Shown here one piece after another: positions 37,111 to 48,679 of a stretch of DNA of 64,000 nucleotides. Location of the stretch: assembly GCA_030248295.1 (NCBI GenBank), contig JASANH010000737.1, forward strand, positions 23,927 to 87,926. Direction: 5' to 3'. The stretch is from Mesodorylaimus sp. YZB2_4 (Eukaryota; Nematoda; Enoplea; Dorylaimida; Dorylaimidae). The translations under genes and the position numbers were made by a program. The notes below the pieces were generated by a model that worked only from the letters and a program-made list of their open reading frames with translations, did not search any database and was not told the origin of the DNA. Position 1 is the stretch's first letter. Each line of letters starts with the position of its first letter.

Positions 37111-37706
37111 CTCAATTGATTGTACCACTCCTACCAGCGGCCACAGTCTTGCCCTCTGGTCGTCGAAGAAGTGCGATTCTGGGACAATGCTCGACGACGC
37201 TCGACACATTTACAATGCTTGTGCATGACACTAGATGTTTTTTTTAATTTTCTGAGAATACTTTGTCTGCTTGTCCATTTGCAGAAAGCTCATATTCAAC
37301 GTTATCCTAGTGACAGGCGATACTAATTTAGTTAATGGATCCATGTTTTCCTTCAGGGAAGAACCTAGCCGAAGTTTGTGCTATAATGATAACAAAGTCA
37401 TCGTCACATAATGCATTCCACACATTGTCATATACTGTATGTAGTGTAATGTGCGAATAATACTGGTTGTGCAAACGATGGATAATGTTTGTCTGTTATG
37501 CTTGTCTTTAAAAACTAGTAAAGTATATACCAGAAAATGGCTCGCTACGCTCGCAATTTTCTACTTGCTCGCTTCGCTCTCAGTTTGCTGAGGTGGCTTA
37601 CACTAAATGCTCGATATGTCTACGCAATGCAGTGAAAATCAAACAGGATCGAAGTATCAAAAAGATTACTGTAAAAGTAACTCGCAAATATATCGCGCAT
37701 ATTGGG

Positions 37707-37800
37707 TCCATTCATAAAGAACGTACACCCTTCCGCACGGGGCTTATGTAAAGTGGACGTCCAATCTTCTAGAATTGGCGGGAGATATCTTGGAAATAAT
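37707..37800. repeat. End fragment of the GGGGCCATTCATAAAGGACG element
   Basis: GGGTCCATTCATAAAGAACG followed by AAGTGGACGTCCA and a GGCGGGAGATATCTTGG block parallels 23607-23745. Confidence 0.55.
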
Positions 37801-38699
37801 ATCAACATTATCAAAAGTAAATATTGCAAATAGAATAACCAGTATTTAAAGGACAACATTGGGCATGCTCGTCATGGCGTAAAAACACCAGGTGTTTTTA
37901 GGATGTCCAGGTTCAAAACGATCTGTGCGTAACCCTTGCATCGCTATAAACTTTAGCTCACGCGCGCGCAGCAGTCTCCTTTATCTGCCGCCAAAATCAA
38001 ATCTTGCGTTCACTGTTGCAACATGCCCTGCTGTTGTCCTTCAAATATTGATGATTCATTACACGACAATCGGGTTCGAAAAATTGATCCAAAACCGCTC
38101 AGCTTACTCAGATGGAAATATACCACTTTTTTAAAACATCCTTTATCTTCTGGTTTCTAATTGATCTAGTGTCCTCTGGTACCTATCTATAGACAGTCAG
38201 AATAACACGCTATTCACAGCTGGGCTCGAACACAAAACGCAATGACTGTACACTGCAGGGAAAGTGAATTGCATACTGAGACACCCCGATAAACAAATGC
38301 GCCCTTTAGCGCTAACTTATATTTTATCGATTATCTAGCGATCCGATCAAAAATCGAATATAAGATTTATATCTGTTTTGTCGAGCTCGAAATTCTTCAC
38401 AGCTTTCATGTTGGGGTCAAGGGTGGCCGTCGCTGATAATTCCGAGAAAATCGGCAAAAACCCGTGATTTGTGACTTTTAGCGCTCTCAGGCCTCCTCTT
38501 CTCGGCATTTTTATAAGTATGCTAATAAAACCTCAGTCTTACTTAATGAACCAGATTCTCTGATAAAACTAAAAAGAGCTGAAGTGCCGAAAATATTTTT
38601 TTAAAAAATGTGGAATATTCAAAACAGTGACAGTTTTGAGAAACCAACCGAACTAAGAATTGCTTTACGCCCCTCAAAGCGCTGGCAACTACAGTTGGT

Positions 38700-38848
38700 T
38701 GCGTACAAAATACGCATACGCAAAGTTTGCGTATTACGCATTGAAATTTGGATGCGTATACGCAAACGCATACGCATACGCATTCTAACCGATGCACGCA
38801 TGTACGCATACGCAAACTGGCTTGTACGCAATACATACAATGCGTACG
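38700..38848. repeat. TACGCA-rich short repeat cluster 1
   Basis: Many copies of TACGCA/TGCGTA in both orientations (for example CGCATACGCATACGCATTCT) form a potentially self-pairing block. A second such block is at 40144-40262. They may be subterminal repeats of a small transposon. Confidence 0.7.
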
Positions 38849-38859
38849 CCGATAAAAGC

Positions 38860-41096
38860 AGCTTGAGCTAAATCATAGAAAGCCGCGCATTTTTTCCAAA
38901 CAATGGCGACGATAGATAGAGACAATGTGCTCACATCCTCTTATTTATCCATATTTCTTGTCTCATGACCAGAGTTATTGTCTGTAAGGCGTCTGCGTGT
39001 TTGAGTCATGCCTCATTTCTAGTTTAAACTGGCTTGCTCGTGGAAGGAAGAGCTACCATACTGTACATAATCCTTCTACCACATCTATCTCCTGTAAACT
39101 TCTTGTTTTGACTTTTATGATTCTTCTGCATGTCGCCATAAAGCTCTCATAAAAGCCTCATAAAGCCCATAGCATAAAGAGAAGGTTTTTGTGCCACTTT
39201 GCATGCTGTGGTCCCTATGCAGGGTCCACGGTAAGGAGTGAGTATGATAGTTTGAAGCGATCCCGTAATACGCTGATTTATTTAGCCCCCTCGGTAAGGA
39301 TTTCTCATGTACATTACGTAGGAGACCAAGAAGAAATGGTAAAAGAATTTGTATTCGAATCCGCGAGGTTTCTTCTCCGTGATTCACTTGTTAGGAGCTC
39401 TGAGGTTTCTCAATAAAGATCCTCCAAAACTGTATGAGGAAAATGCCAATAGGAAGCGGCTTGTTTTTTAAACAATCGGGCAGCCAGGTGAACTGTGTTT
39501 CTACAGACCAGCATATAATATGGAATGCTGGAAAAAGACTTGTTTTTATAATCCAATTGGAATTTTGGCAAGCATTCCTAGCTGACATTCTAAAAACCCT
39601 GTCATTCTTAAAAATCCTTATCTGATGTAAGAGTTCTTATCCGAAATTTGTGCAGGAAATCTGGAAAGTCTAAGCATTCTTCTTGTGAGTCTTAGGAATG
39701 TTTTGTGAGCGTGTGGCCGCTGCACTGCAAGCCTCCAAACGCTGGACTAGAATGTTATGTCAAAGAAACTTATCATTCATTCAGGTCTGCGGCCCCAAAG
39801 CCAAAGTCTGTGATAGGTTTTTTGTATCATATACAGCTAAATATCACCTTGTGCCCCCGTGGCTATGGCATGTTGCGCGAGTGCTGAACAAGTGTTTCAA
39901 AAAGTACCGCGTTGGAACTATTCATGGCAATTAAGGCATTGATTGGATGGGAGCTGAGAGTACTCGGAAAGAATCCATGATCGAAGCTTACAGGAATTTT
40001 TCCGGTTGGACTTCTAAAGCTGGCCATAAGCGGTAGCAAAATGTACTGTCATGTCAAAATGACCTTGCAGCTGCTATGGTCGCTGATAATTTTAGCCACG
40101 GATGCATAATTAGCTACAGTATGGGGCTAGAAACCGACCATAAAAAATACGCAATACGCAAACTTGTATGCATACTTTGTGTAGTACGCAACTTGCGTAT
40201 TACGCAATACGCATACGCATTCGAGAGACTTTGCGTATACGCATACGCATTCAAATCAAGTATTTTTACCAACCGTACTGGCAACATCGAAGAAAACAAT
40301 GGCGGCAGCCAAAAATGCTGGCATCCCACGACCATACAGAGCACACCTCCGCACCAGGTGTTTTTCGGCATTGTGTTCTATGTAATCGTAAGAGCCGAAT
40401 ACTTGAATTCTCCCAGACACCTAGGAAGTTCATACCACCAGCAAGTTATGAAAGTTAAGCTTCCGGCGATGTAATACCTCGTCCAAGATGGAAGATTTCA
40501 ATTACCTACACTTTTTTCAGACAGTGATTCGGACTTTTATGTTTAAAGAAATGACGTATATTATTCTGCTGCGAATGAGGCATTTTCCACTGCATCCAAG
40601 CCTCTTGACGCTTATTTTCGTATACTGTATCTGTAGTCAATGCACGTTGGCCGAATATTTGAGGCGATACCTTTTACTAACTATTCTAGTTATGCTCACT
40701 CAATACTATGACTGTCAGTTTGATGCAACCATCCCATAATGCACCCAGCAATAATGCATCAACCTGCGTGACGCCATTGTTCCTACTCATTATCAAACAG
40801 AAAATGTCACTTTATCAAACGAAAATAACAAAGTCGAAAAGTTTTGGTTAGAAATGGCAACTGCCTTCGAGAAGCCTCTAATAGGCGCGCCTCCAATTAA
40901 AAAAAGGAGGTAAGCGCTCCACGTTCAGGCATTTTTCTAACACTGTTTTTGAGCTAAGAATTTGATGACGCCAGCAATTGCTAGCGTCATTAAAATGACA
41001 TCAAATCCATCGAAATTTGCACTGACATACTAAGATATGACATCCGTGCTCCCTCCCGCAGCAGAAACCAGTCACTTAGTAACTTCTCGCTAGATA
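38860..41096. other. Intergenic stretch before receptor copy B
   Basis: Apart from the TACGCA cluster at 40144-40262 I see no gene. The longest frames cover that repeat or have no domain. Confidence 0.45.
40144..40262. repeat. TACGCA-rich short repeat cluster 2
   Basis: This is the same hexamer composition as the cluster 1.4 kb upstream (ATACGCAATACGCAAACTTG and inverted TTGCGTATTACGCAATACGC). Open frames across it are artefacts. Confidence 0.7.
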
Positions 41097-42102
41097 ATGA
41101 AAATCAACTATTCGAACTTGAACAACGAGTCTTTGCGTTTATTAACTCAACAATCGACTACATATCTTTGCTGGATTTGTCTTTCCAGCTTCAGTATTGT
41201 AACAAATTTCCTCGTCGTTTTGACCATTGTCTGCTCGAAAACATTGCATAATAAAAGTCAATTTCTGATCCTAAGCCACACATTGGCAGACTTGCTGTCG
41301 ATGTGCTGCTATTTCGGCACTGGTCTTACTCGATATCTCGCCTACTACTTCGAGAGAACAGAAACCTCGAATCAATTAACTTGCATTTTGAAACAGGCTC
41401 CACTAAATTCGATCACTGGTACAGTCAGATACTTTTTATTCGCGATAGCTTGCGATCGATTTATGGGCTTGGCGTTACCGCTTTTTCACAGAAGCCTTGA
41501 TCCAAAAAAATACATTTTGTTTATGAATTTAGTTGTTCGGGGTTTTCACTGCAGCAAAATTTCCATTCGCTTTCTTAAAACACAATAAGGAAATAATTTT
41601 CCCGGTCTGCACTTTTGCTACCAGTTTCGACTCTAAATTCACTTCTTATGAGATTATTGAAACCATTGTTTCGACTTGTGGCACCGCATTAATTTATTTC
41701 ATTGCCTGTTCCATCATGTATTATCGTTACAAATCCGAAACCTTCTCCGACGATTCCGTGAAGCAAGAGTGGAAAAAGCGAATGGAATTTGATGTTTTCG
41801 TAGCTCTGGTAATAAGCGCTGTCACATTTCTTCTTGGCTATGGCACTGGTATGATAATCTCGTCGATTGCAGAACGTGTGCGCAGTCTGTCCTTCACTGT
41901 TTTATTGGCTCCAATCGTGTCGGCTGTTGTCCTTGTGGGATCAGCGTCTCATTTATTTATTTACTTGAAATTTAATGGTGTTTTCAGTATCGCATTTTCA
42001 CAAATGTTCAAAAAGTCAAGTGTTGTTCTCCCAATGGACGCGCCACCACAGCCAATGCCAGCAATCGTCCCCTCTGATCGTCAAGGAATTCCCATGAATT
42101 AG
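41097..42102 (+). pseudogene. Srsx-like 7TM receptor, copy B, one frameshift
   Basis: ATG at 41097 begins MKINYSNLNNESLRLLTQQS, matching copy C. The frame stays open to about 41545, where an extra T in GGTTTTCACTGC (copy A reads GGTTTCACTGC) shifts it at the end of segment four. The rest continues intact in the next frame to the TAG at 42100. All other marks are kept: QLTCILKQAPL, CDRFMGLALPLFHRSLDPKK, FPVCTFATSFDSKF, WKKRMEFDVFVALVISA and the segment-seven SASHLFIYLKFNG. AATAAA lies at 42153-42158. Because only one base in a T-run is involved, this could be a sequencing error or a very young null allele; otherwise the gene would give about 334 residues. Confidence 0.85.
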
Positions 42103-42244
42103 CGCAATTTGCAAAAAAGCTTGCACTTGGTACTCTCTGTAATGAATTTTCCAATAAAACTTTGATGTCTTGTGCCGGTTACATAAAACTTATTCTTAAT
42201 GCCATCGTTGGGAGACATGGGATAGATTTCTTGGTCGGATACTA

Positions 42245-42412
42245 GGGTCGTGGCCTAGCGGGTTAAGGCGTCTGCCTTTCACGCTGGGTGCGCACTCAGA
42301 GAAGGGGTTCGACTCCTGTCTCGGCAAAAAATGATTGTCAAACATGTGTTCTAGCCCTCGAGTGCGCTCTATGGTGCTCGGCTATGGATAAAGTAGGACA
42401 TGACATGAGTTG
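42245..42412 (+). repeat. tRNA-derived SINE, near full length
   Basis: GGTCGTGGCCTAGCGGGTTA (A box), GTCTGCCTTTCACGCTGGGT, GGGGTTCGACTCCTGTCTCGG (split here: GGTTCGACTCC is the B box), then TGATTGTCAAACATGTGTTC, CCCTCGAGTGCGC, GCTATGGATAAAGTAGG and a GACATGACATGA tail. This is the best-preserved head in the window, but no acceptor stem closes and the anticodon stem mispairs, so it is not a tRNA gene. Confidence 0.85.
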
Positions 42413-44680
42413 ATGGATCCAGTCGAAACGGGAAGAATACCTTGGTCGAACTCCGCGTTTTGTATGTGCTGTGCAGACATAGCCTCTGATTAGCACAATC
42501 GCACAACTAATGTGATCAGTTCCGTTAAACTGCTTGTGGGCAATGTCAATCAGCTGTGTTTGCTTTTCATTTATGTTGTTCGAATAAATTTCACCTGCAG
42601 ATCACAGTCTCGAAAAAATGTCCATACACAAAAATGGAGCCAAAACCAAGCATTGTGAAAAGCGTTACAAAAATTGGAGTACAAAAGATGCATGTGGTCT
42701 GGTCTTGCATGACGTTTGGCTTGTTGGCTTAAACGAGAGCAGTACGAAATTGGCACCGAAACCGGAAAAAGGCGTCCAAAGTCGATGCCTATCATTTATA
42801 CAGTACTGCATCAATGTTCACGAACTTGCAGTAGTGGCTGATTACTGACTCGATGGCTGATGTCGCGACAATGACTGATGATATGCTTGTTTGCTACTAT
42901 GCTGCCCAGATCACTCGCACTTTTTATGATAGATTTCGTTTCTCACATGTGCAGAGTCCCGTAATTTCACTTCGTTTCGGCGTTTTCAGTTGGAGCAAAA
43001 ACAAATTACAATTAATGTGTAACGAAACAAGTTTTCGAATGTCTTTAAAACGGGAAACTAATTAAGAGGAAAATAATTAATTAAAAATCGATTCGTTCAA
43101 CAAAGTAAAATCTAAACAGGAATTAATAAGTATTTATGATTTGCCTAATTACTGCAAAGAACCATTGATCGCGAATTATTTTACGCATTTAGCGTGAAAG
43201 GGGCAGTCGTTCAGCCAAACATCCTAATTTTGGAAATCTACAGTATAAAAATACATCGCTGGCTAAACAGCGGCCATATTGATTTTCTACGTTTGGAGGG
43301 AGGGTGCATGGTTATTGGATCAGTGTAAGAACTTTGTCTTATTTCAGTATTTTCACCCTCATTTGCGACTGCATAGCACAAAATTATCGGCAGGAGGCGA
43401 TGGGAAATAATGAGCTCACTCATCGTCAGTGCGAGAAATGGGACTTGGTACATACACGATGCATAGCTTTCAACTAAGGCGCTAAAACAGTATTTTGCGC
43501 GGAATGGCTGTGTTACTTCCAGTGGTTCCTGTAAAGAATATTTCGTGCAATGCAAGCAAATGCAATCCAAGCTGTTTCTCATTATGATTGCTTTCGACTG
43601 TGAACTGCACTCACGACGCTGACTGAAGGCTTTTTCACCAAGTTGTCTATCTAGTGAAAAGGAATTTCAATAAACCACCACGCTTCTTTCTGTTTCAAGC
43701 GTTTTATCGCCAATGAAAACTTGTCTCCAAAAATCACGATGTTTGGGCTCCGCGGACAAAAGATTTTCCCGGCCCGCTACCCAATCAGAAACCACCGGAA
43801 GTGATACACTGGAGTTTTGCGTAAAAGTCAATTTCGGCGCTTTATGTGCAAATGGTGCATGAGGAAAAAGCTTGGCCAATGAGAAGATTCACCCGCACTT
43901 TGGCTTGGCGCATGCGGCATTCTAATGATTTTTCATAAAAATGAACAGCATCTAATTGACGACTCCATTGCTGCTTAGCCCAGCCAACTAATTTGTCGCC
44001 TAGGACCGCTAAGCCGATTCAAGGGCGAAAATTACTTTTTTGTTGTGCATCCGCATCATTCTTATCAAATTTTCTCTTCAAAGAGAGCTTGGCAATTATT
44101 TACTTGGCCGTTTTCTTGAGTTCTTATGCACAAAAGACAAAGTCCTGGGTTTAGTGGCAACAGAAATCGGGGGGGCGCGATTTTGAATTATCGAATTCAG
44201 TCATTTTCACCTGTGCTGTGTTTTCAACCACTGGCTACAGGTGCACAGCGAAACTGTGCTTGTGGTTTGCTCATTTCCTGTCCCATGTCCAGCATGAGGG
44301 GCTTCATCAAAGGCCGATGTCAGACTATGCTTGTGAAAATACGATAAATCTGGACGCAATAACATCGCTCCAGCAAGTCGCACGCTCAAAGATTTCCTCT
44401 CGAACGAGTCTTTAGGCTTGGCACACGAGTAACTATGCAGTACATACTGTAGCCATTTAGAGTATCATCCAATTGTGAGCTGTGTGGTGCGGCTCCCCCA
44501 TTATTCTTGCCAAGTACGTACAGTAGGCCACTCCATAAGTTTATAGACCAGCTTGAACGGCCATGAGTTAGGAAACAAAACTTTCATAAATACAAACAGG
44601 AACTTTTAACTAGTGTGTATGAGTAACAACATCGATTTAGAAGCGAGCAGTCTGAAAGGGGAAGCTCGGCAGTAAAGCCA
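42413..44680. other. Intergenic stretch, no gene recognised
   Basis: I found no domain-bearing or splice-supported frame here on either strand. The longest, 114 residues on minus at 43238-43582, has no recognisable motif. Confidence 0.45.
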
Positions 44681-44689
44681 TCTTGGTTT

Positions 44690-45330
44690 TTTCGAATTTG
44701 AGCGGGAGCGAACTTCATTCGAAGACGAGCCACGCTTGACCAGTTTTCGCAGCACAGTGACCCCTGAAAAGATCGAGCGCTTCAGGGAAAAGATGAAAAA
44801 AGGAAGAAACATTACATCTAACAAATTAGAGCAGACTTTGGGGTAAGATCGGCATCAGTGAAAAGAATTTTGCATGATCATTTGTGCGTGACGAAAGTAG
44901 GATCCAGGTGGATCCCAAATTTGTTGGCATGTGAGCAAAAAGCGGCTTGGATCTACTGGTGCAAGTTTATGTTGCCCAAGTTTAATCACGTAAATTCAAA
45001 AAGGGTCAGTGGCATCCTTAATGGCGATGAAACTTAAGTGTTAAACCATGACCCGGAAATCCTGCAAAAGCCCATGGTTTGGGTCTTAAAAGAGGAACCA
45101 AATAAATAAAAGTGGCCAGAACCAAATTGTTGGGAAACAGATGGCGGCAATTTTCTCTAGACAGGATGGGTTGGTCGCAGCAGTTCCTTTAGAAGAACGA
45201 GGGTGGTCAATGCAGACTGGTACTGTGACGTTTGCTTACCCATCTTTTTCAAAGCGGCGGAGGAGGAGCGACCAAAACCACGAAAATGCATCTGCCCACA
45301 GAGTTGGCAGAAAGCTAAACTTTTTGTGAC
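44690..45330 (+). pseudogene. Mariner-family transposase, degenerate
   Basis: Reading across frames gives mariner marks in order: EDEPRLTSF and TPEKIERFREKMKKGR (helix-turn-helix linker region), ASVKRILHDHL, RWIPNLLACEQKAAW, a block corresponding to the catalytic GDET (ILNGDET followed directly by a stop), NHDPE and KWPEPN, and finally AIFSRQDGLVAAVPLEERG. Stops and frameshifts interrupt it (after the first helix region, after GDET and at PNK). The last catalytic Asp region is not clearly preserved. No terminal inverted repeats were identified. It lies between receptor copies B and C. Confidence 0.75.
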
Positions 45331-45344
45331 ATTTCCAAAGGAAC

Positions 45345-46560
45345 AAGAAGACCAATAGATTACTTAAATACGACATTGCTTATTATATTTTAATTTTCGA
45401 CGTTTCGTCTTATCTTAAGGCATCATAAGGATCTCATAAACACATCGTAAGGCGAGCAACGCATCAATGAGCTGGAAACGTATGGTAGCGCACACAATGT
45501 TGATTCTTAGGTAGCGACAGCCTATTGCAAAAGCGTGGATGTTCCAAAGTCCTCCTGCTTTTTTGAAGAAGGACGTTTGGTCACAATATTGATGGCTTCT
45601 TTGATCTTCGGGAGTTTGTCGGATCTTGCACGATCGATGATGCGAAAATCATCACAGCCAGCGTCATGTCCCGCTTGAAGCATGTGATCCAAGATAGCCG
45701 AATCCGCAGTGGCTCGAACACGATTCCCCGTTCGGAAAGAAGTGCTTGTGTGCTCGCCAATTCTCACGCCCAAGTGTCGGATCGTCTTTCCAACATACGT
45801 TGCATTACAGCAACGACAAGTGAACGAATAGGCGACGTGGGAGGCGAGTAAACGGGGCAGGCGATCTTTAATGTTGAAACGATCACCAATTCTTTCGCAC
45901 GTGGTGGAGATGAAGCGGAAATCGATCTGTGGATATGCTTGATGGAGAAGTCGGTACAAACGTCGGCGGATGATGAGACTGTGGTGGCCAATGAAGGGGA
46001 TCTTGATAAAGCGTGTTTCACGCGGGCTCGAGTTCCGATTCTTGGCTGCTGGAACCCGATACTGACTGGGCAGAAAGCGTCGCAAGACGTTGTTTATAAG
46101 TCATCGTGGATATCCGTTCTTGGTAATTATATCATTGATCTTGTTGAGCTCGTTATGCAGGAGGTTATAGTCGGAGCATAGCTAGTAAGCACGGTAGAAA
46201 AGAATCTGCAACAGACCTCTCTTATATCTGATTGGCATGCAACTTTCAAACTGGGTGTACAGGCCCGTGAAAGTTGGTTTTCGAAAAGTTGAGGTGCTAA
46301 AGCCCTTGTCTGATCGCAATATAGAGACCCCCCCCCCCCAAAATGAAATAGAGGCATCAGACTCAACCTCCACAGTGAAGCGCATGTTCTTGTGCTGTTT
46401 GTTTAGATAGGCAGAAAACTTGTTGGCTGCAGCATCAAAGGGAGTGGTTGTGTCATCCGCCTGTTGAGTATTGAAAAGGAGGAAAGTGTCATCCACATGT
46501 CTGCGATAGACCACAGGGGCGTAGCCCTTTGTGCAGTTTTGAAGCCATGACATTTCATGA
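45345..46560 (-). mobile_element. Penelope-like retroelement, 5'-truncated and broken
   Basis: On minus, 46553-46182 gives the end of the reverse transcriptase: YRRHVDDTFLLF (the catalytic DD), then KPTFTGLY and RYKRGLL, with a G-run at 46329-46338 and a TAG after FYRAY. 46085-45522 continues with RRLYRLLH and a GIY-YIG endonuclease domain: YSFTCRCCNATYVGKTIRHL, GVRIGEHT and a C-terminal helical stretch (KIKEAINI). A 3' terminal segment with the conserved CGAAACGTC end follows at about 45398-45430. GIY-YIG plus this reverse transcriptase is diagnostic of Penelope-like elements. The upstream two thirds of the reverse transcriptase are missing, so the copy is dead. Confidence 0.88.
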
Positions 46561-47544
46561 TGGGCTAGAAAGTCACCTATGCTCCTTACAGCCCAGACTT
46601 GGCTACTGGTAGCTTGTACATGTTTCCAAAAATGAAGAATCAGCTTTCCGGGGGCGCTTCTCGATTACAACTAGGAAGAGTCAAAACGAGTGTCCAAGAC
46701 TTAATTCGATAAATGGATTGAGCAAATGGATATGTGCATCAGAGCAGGTGGTGGGTGCTTCGAAAAACTGCCAACGAATAACACACACTGGGCTTCTGGT
46801 CCATGCTGCTCTAAAAACTTTTGGGGTGGCCCTCGTACTCGAGAGCTGGAGCTGTAAATCATTTGTACGATCCGCAGGAACTTGCCATCGATCTGTAGCC
46901 ACTCTGCCACTGATTAGCCCAGCCAATCTTGCTTTGATAACCAATCAACCCTGTATTTATGCTTGTAAGTGAGCGCACGCTTGCACTGTTGTGCTGAAAA
47001 ATCCTTCCGATATCTAAACAAAACTTTGTCATCGTCACTTGACAAGCTTCGCTGAAAGGCGACCATGAAAGCTTGAGTCTGCCGACATTTACAATTACGG
47101 GTATGTTGGGCGGAAGGTAATGGCAATGCGCATTCATGATGTGCCATCGCGTGACAACCGCCAACTCAAAAGAGTTCGTGGCCCCGTAAGGATGCATTAG
47201 CCATGAGAAAAGGTCATATAATTAGTGCGCCAGTCAGTCTGCACCTTTCTCGATTGGACAATGTCTCTTCATCAAATCAAATAAGTATTTCGGAGAGAGG
47301 TCCAAGGTCACGAAGAAACTGCCTTGCACGAGTTGTCTCCGATTTAGGCTTCTTCTTCAATTCATCTGAAAAACTTCTCTTATTTAGCATACCCGAGTCA
47401 TCTGTGCGTCAGCAGGATGGCAGAGGCTTGGATTGTATAGCGAATGCGCACTAATTGCCAGAACACGCCCTCAGTGTCCTCTAGTTCTTCTTACTCTTCC
47501 TCATCGGCACTATTCAGTCTGCTCGAGCAAGTTCTCTCGGCAAA
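46561..47544. other. Intergenic stretch upstream of receptor copy C
   Basis: No gene was recognised. Frames of 112 residues or fewer on both strands overlap one another and have no domain. The proximal promoter of receptor C should lie at its right end. Confidence 0.4.
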
Positions 47545-48558
47545 ATGAACATCAACTATTCGCACTTGAACAACGAGTCTTTGCGATTATTATCTCAGCA
47601 ATCGGCCACAAATATTTGCTGGATTTGCCTGTCAAGTGTCAGCATCGTCACTGATCTTCTCGTGTTTCTGACCATAACGTCCTCAAAGAAACTGCATACA
47701 AAAAGTCAATTTCTGATCCTAAGCCACACAGTGGCAGATTTTTTGTTCATGTGCGCTTACTTAAGTACTGGTATTTCCCGTTATCTCGCCTATTCCTTCG
47801 ATAGACCAGAAACTTCTGATCAGTTGACTTGCATTTTGAAACAGGCTCCATTAACTTTTTTCGCCAGTGCTGTCAAAATGTTCTTATTGGCGCTAGGTTG
47901 CGATCGATTTTTGAGTTTGGCATTTCCAATATTCCACAGAAGTCTAAATCCGAAAAAATATGTCCTGTTTGTTAATTTTGTTGTTTGGGGCTTTATTGCG
48001 GCGAAACTGCCATTCGCCTTTTGGATACACGACAAAGAAACTATTTTCCCAGTTTGCACTTTTGCTACCAGTTTCGATTCTAAATTTACTTTTTATGACA
48101 CTATTGAAACCATTGTATCGACTTGTACCACTGCATTGATTTATTTCATGTCTTGCTCCATCATGTATTATCGTTATAAGTCAAAGAAATTTTCTCAGGA
48201 TTCTGTGAAAAAAGAATGGAAAAAGCAAATGGAGTTTGATGTTTTTATTGCCCTGACAATAATCGCTGTGATTTTTCTCTTTGGCTACGGAACTGGTATG
48301 ATAATCTCGTCCATTGCAGAGCGTGTGCGTAGTCTTTCTTTCACTATTTTCTGTGCACCAATCGTGTCGGCTGTTGTCCTTCTCGGATCAGCGTCCCATT
48401 TTTTTGTATATTTAAAATTTAATGGATTATTTAGGATCTCTTTTTCACAAGTGTTCAGAAAGTCTAACGTCGCTTTCCCGATGGATATGCCCCTGCAGCC
48501 AGTGCCTCAAATGGTGGCTGTTGTGCACTCTGACCGTCCTGATAGCCCTGAGAGCTAG
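47545..48558 (+). CDS. Srsx-like 7TM receptor, copy C, intact
   Basis: A single 337-residue frame starts at ATG 47545. Hydrophobic segments lie at about residues 24-44, 54-78, 98-119, 139-160, 187-208, 231-254 and 266-290. C96 (QLTCILKQ) and C171 (FPVCTF) fit the disulfide between segment three and extracellular loop two. CDRF (119-122) takes the place of DRY, followed by LAFPIFHRSLNPKK in loop two. The basic loop WKKQMEFDVF precedes segment six, and AERVRSLSF is strictly kept between all copies. Sites for N-glycosylation occur at the amino end (NYS, NES). No intron is present. AATAAA is at 48673-48678. This layout resembles nematode Srsx chemoreceptors; the ligand and the neuron type are unknown. 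Confidence 0.87.
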   Translation: MNINYSHLNNESLRLLSQQSATNICWICLSSVSIVTDLLVFLTITSSKKLHTKSQFLILSHTVADFLFMCAYLSTGISRYLAYSFDRPETSDQLTCILKQAPLTFFASAVKMFLLALGCDRFLSLAFPIFHRSLNPKKYVLFVNFVVWGFIAAKLPFAFWIHDKETIFPVCTFATSFDSKFTFYDTIETIVSTCTTALIYFMSCSIMYYRYKSKKFSQDSVKKEWKKQMEFDVFIALTIIAVIFLFGYGTGMIISSIAERVRSLSFTIFCAPIVSAVVLLGSASHFFVYLKFNGLFRISFSQVFRKSNVAFPMDMPLQPVPQMVAVVHSDRPDSPES

Positions 48559-48679
48559 CACCGCAGGCTGGGCATGAACTGGCAAGTGCAATCATCAGAG
48601 TCAGTGTCGAAATTTGTTAAGCAAATGTGACTGAAAATTTTTTTAAAATGAATCTGCTGTTGCTTGTGGCAAAATAAAA

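Noticed and set aside
38700-38848. CRISPR-like array
   Set aside because: The repeats are short, in both orientations, without constant spacers, and the genome is eukaryotic.
38543-38871. Frames over the TACGCA clusters (also 40076-40474)
   Set aside because: Both strands are open because the hexamer lacks stops in several phases; the sequence is repetitive.
42245-42330. A working tRNA gene
   Set aside because: A and B boxes are good, but no acceptor stem closes, the anticodon stem mispairs, and the same head occurs in many dispersed copies with a SINE body.
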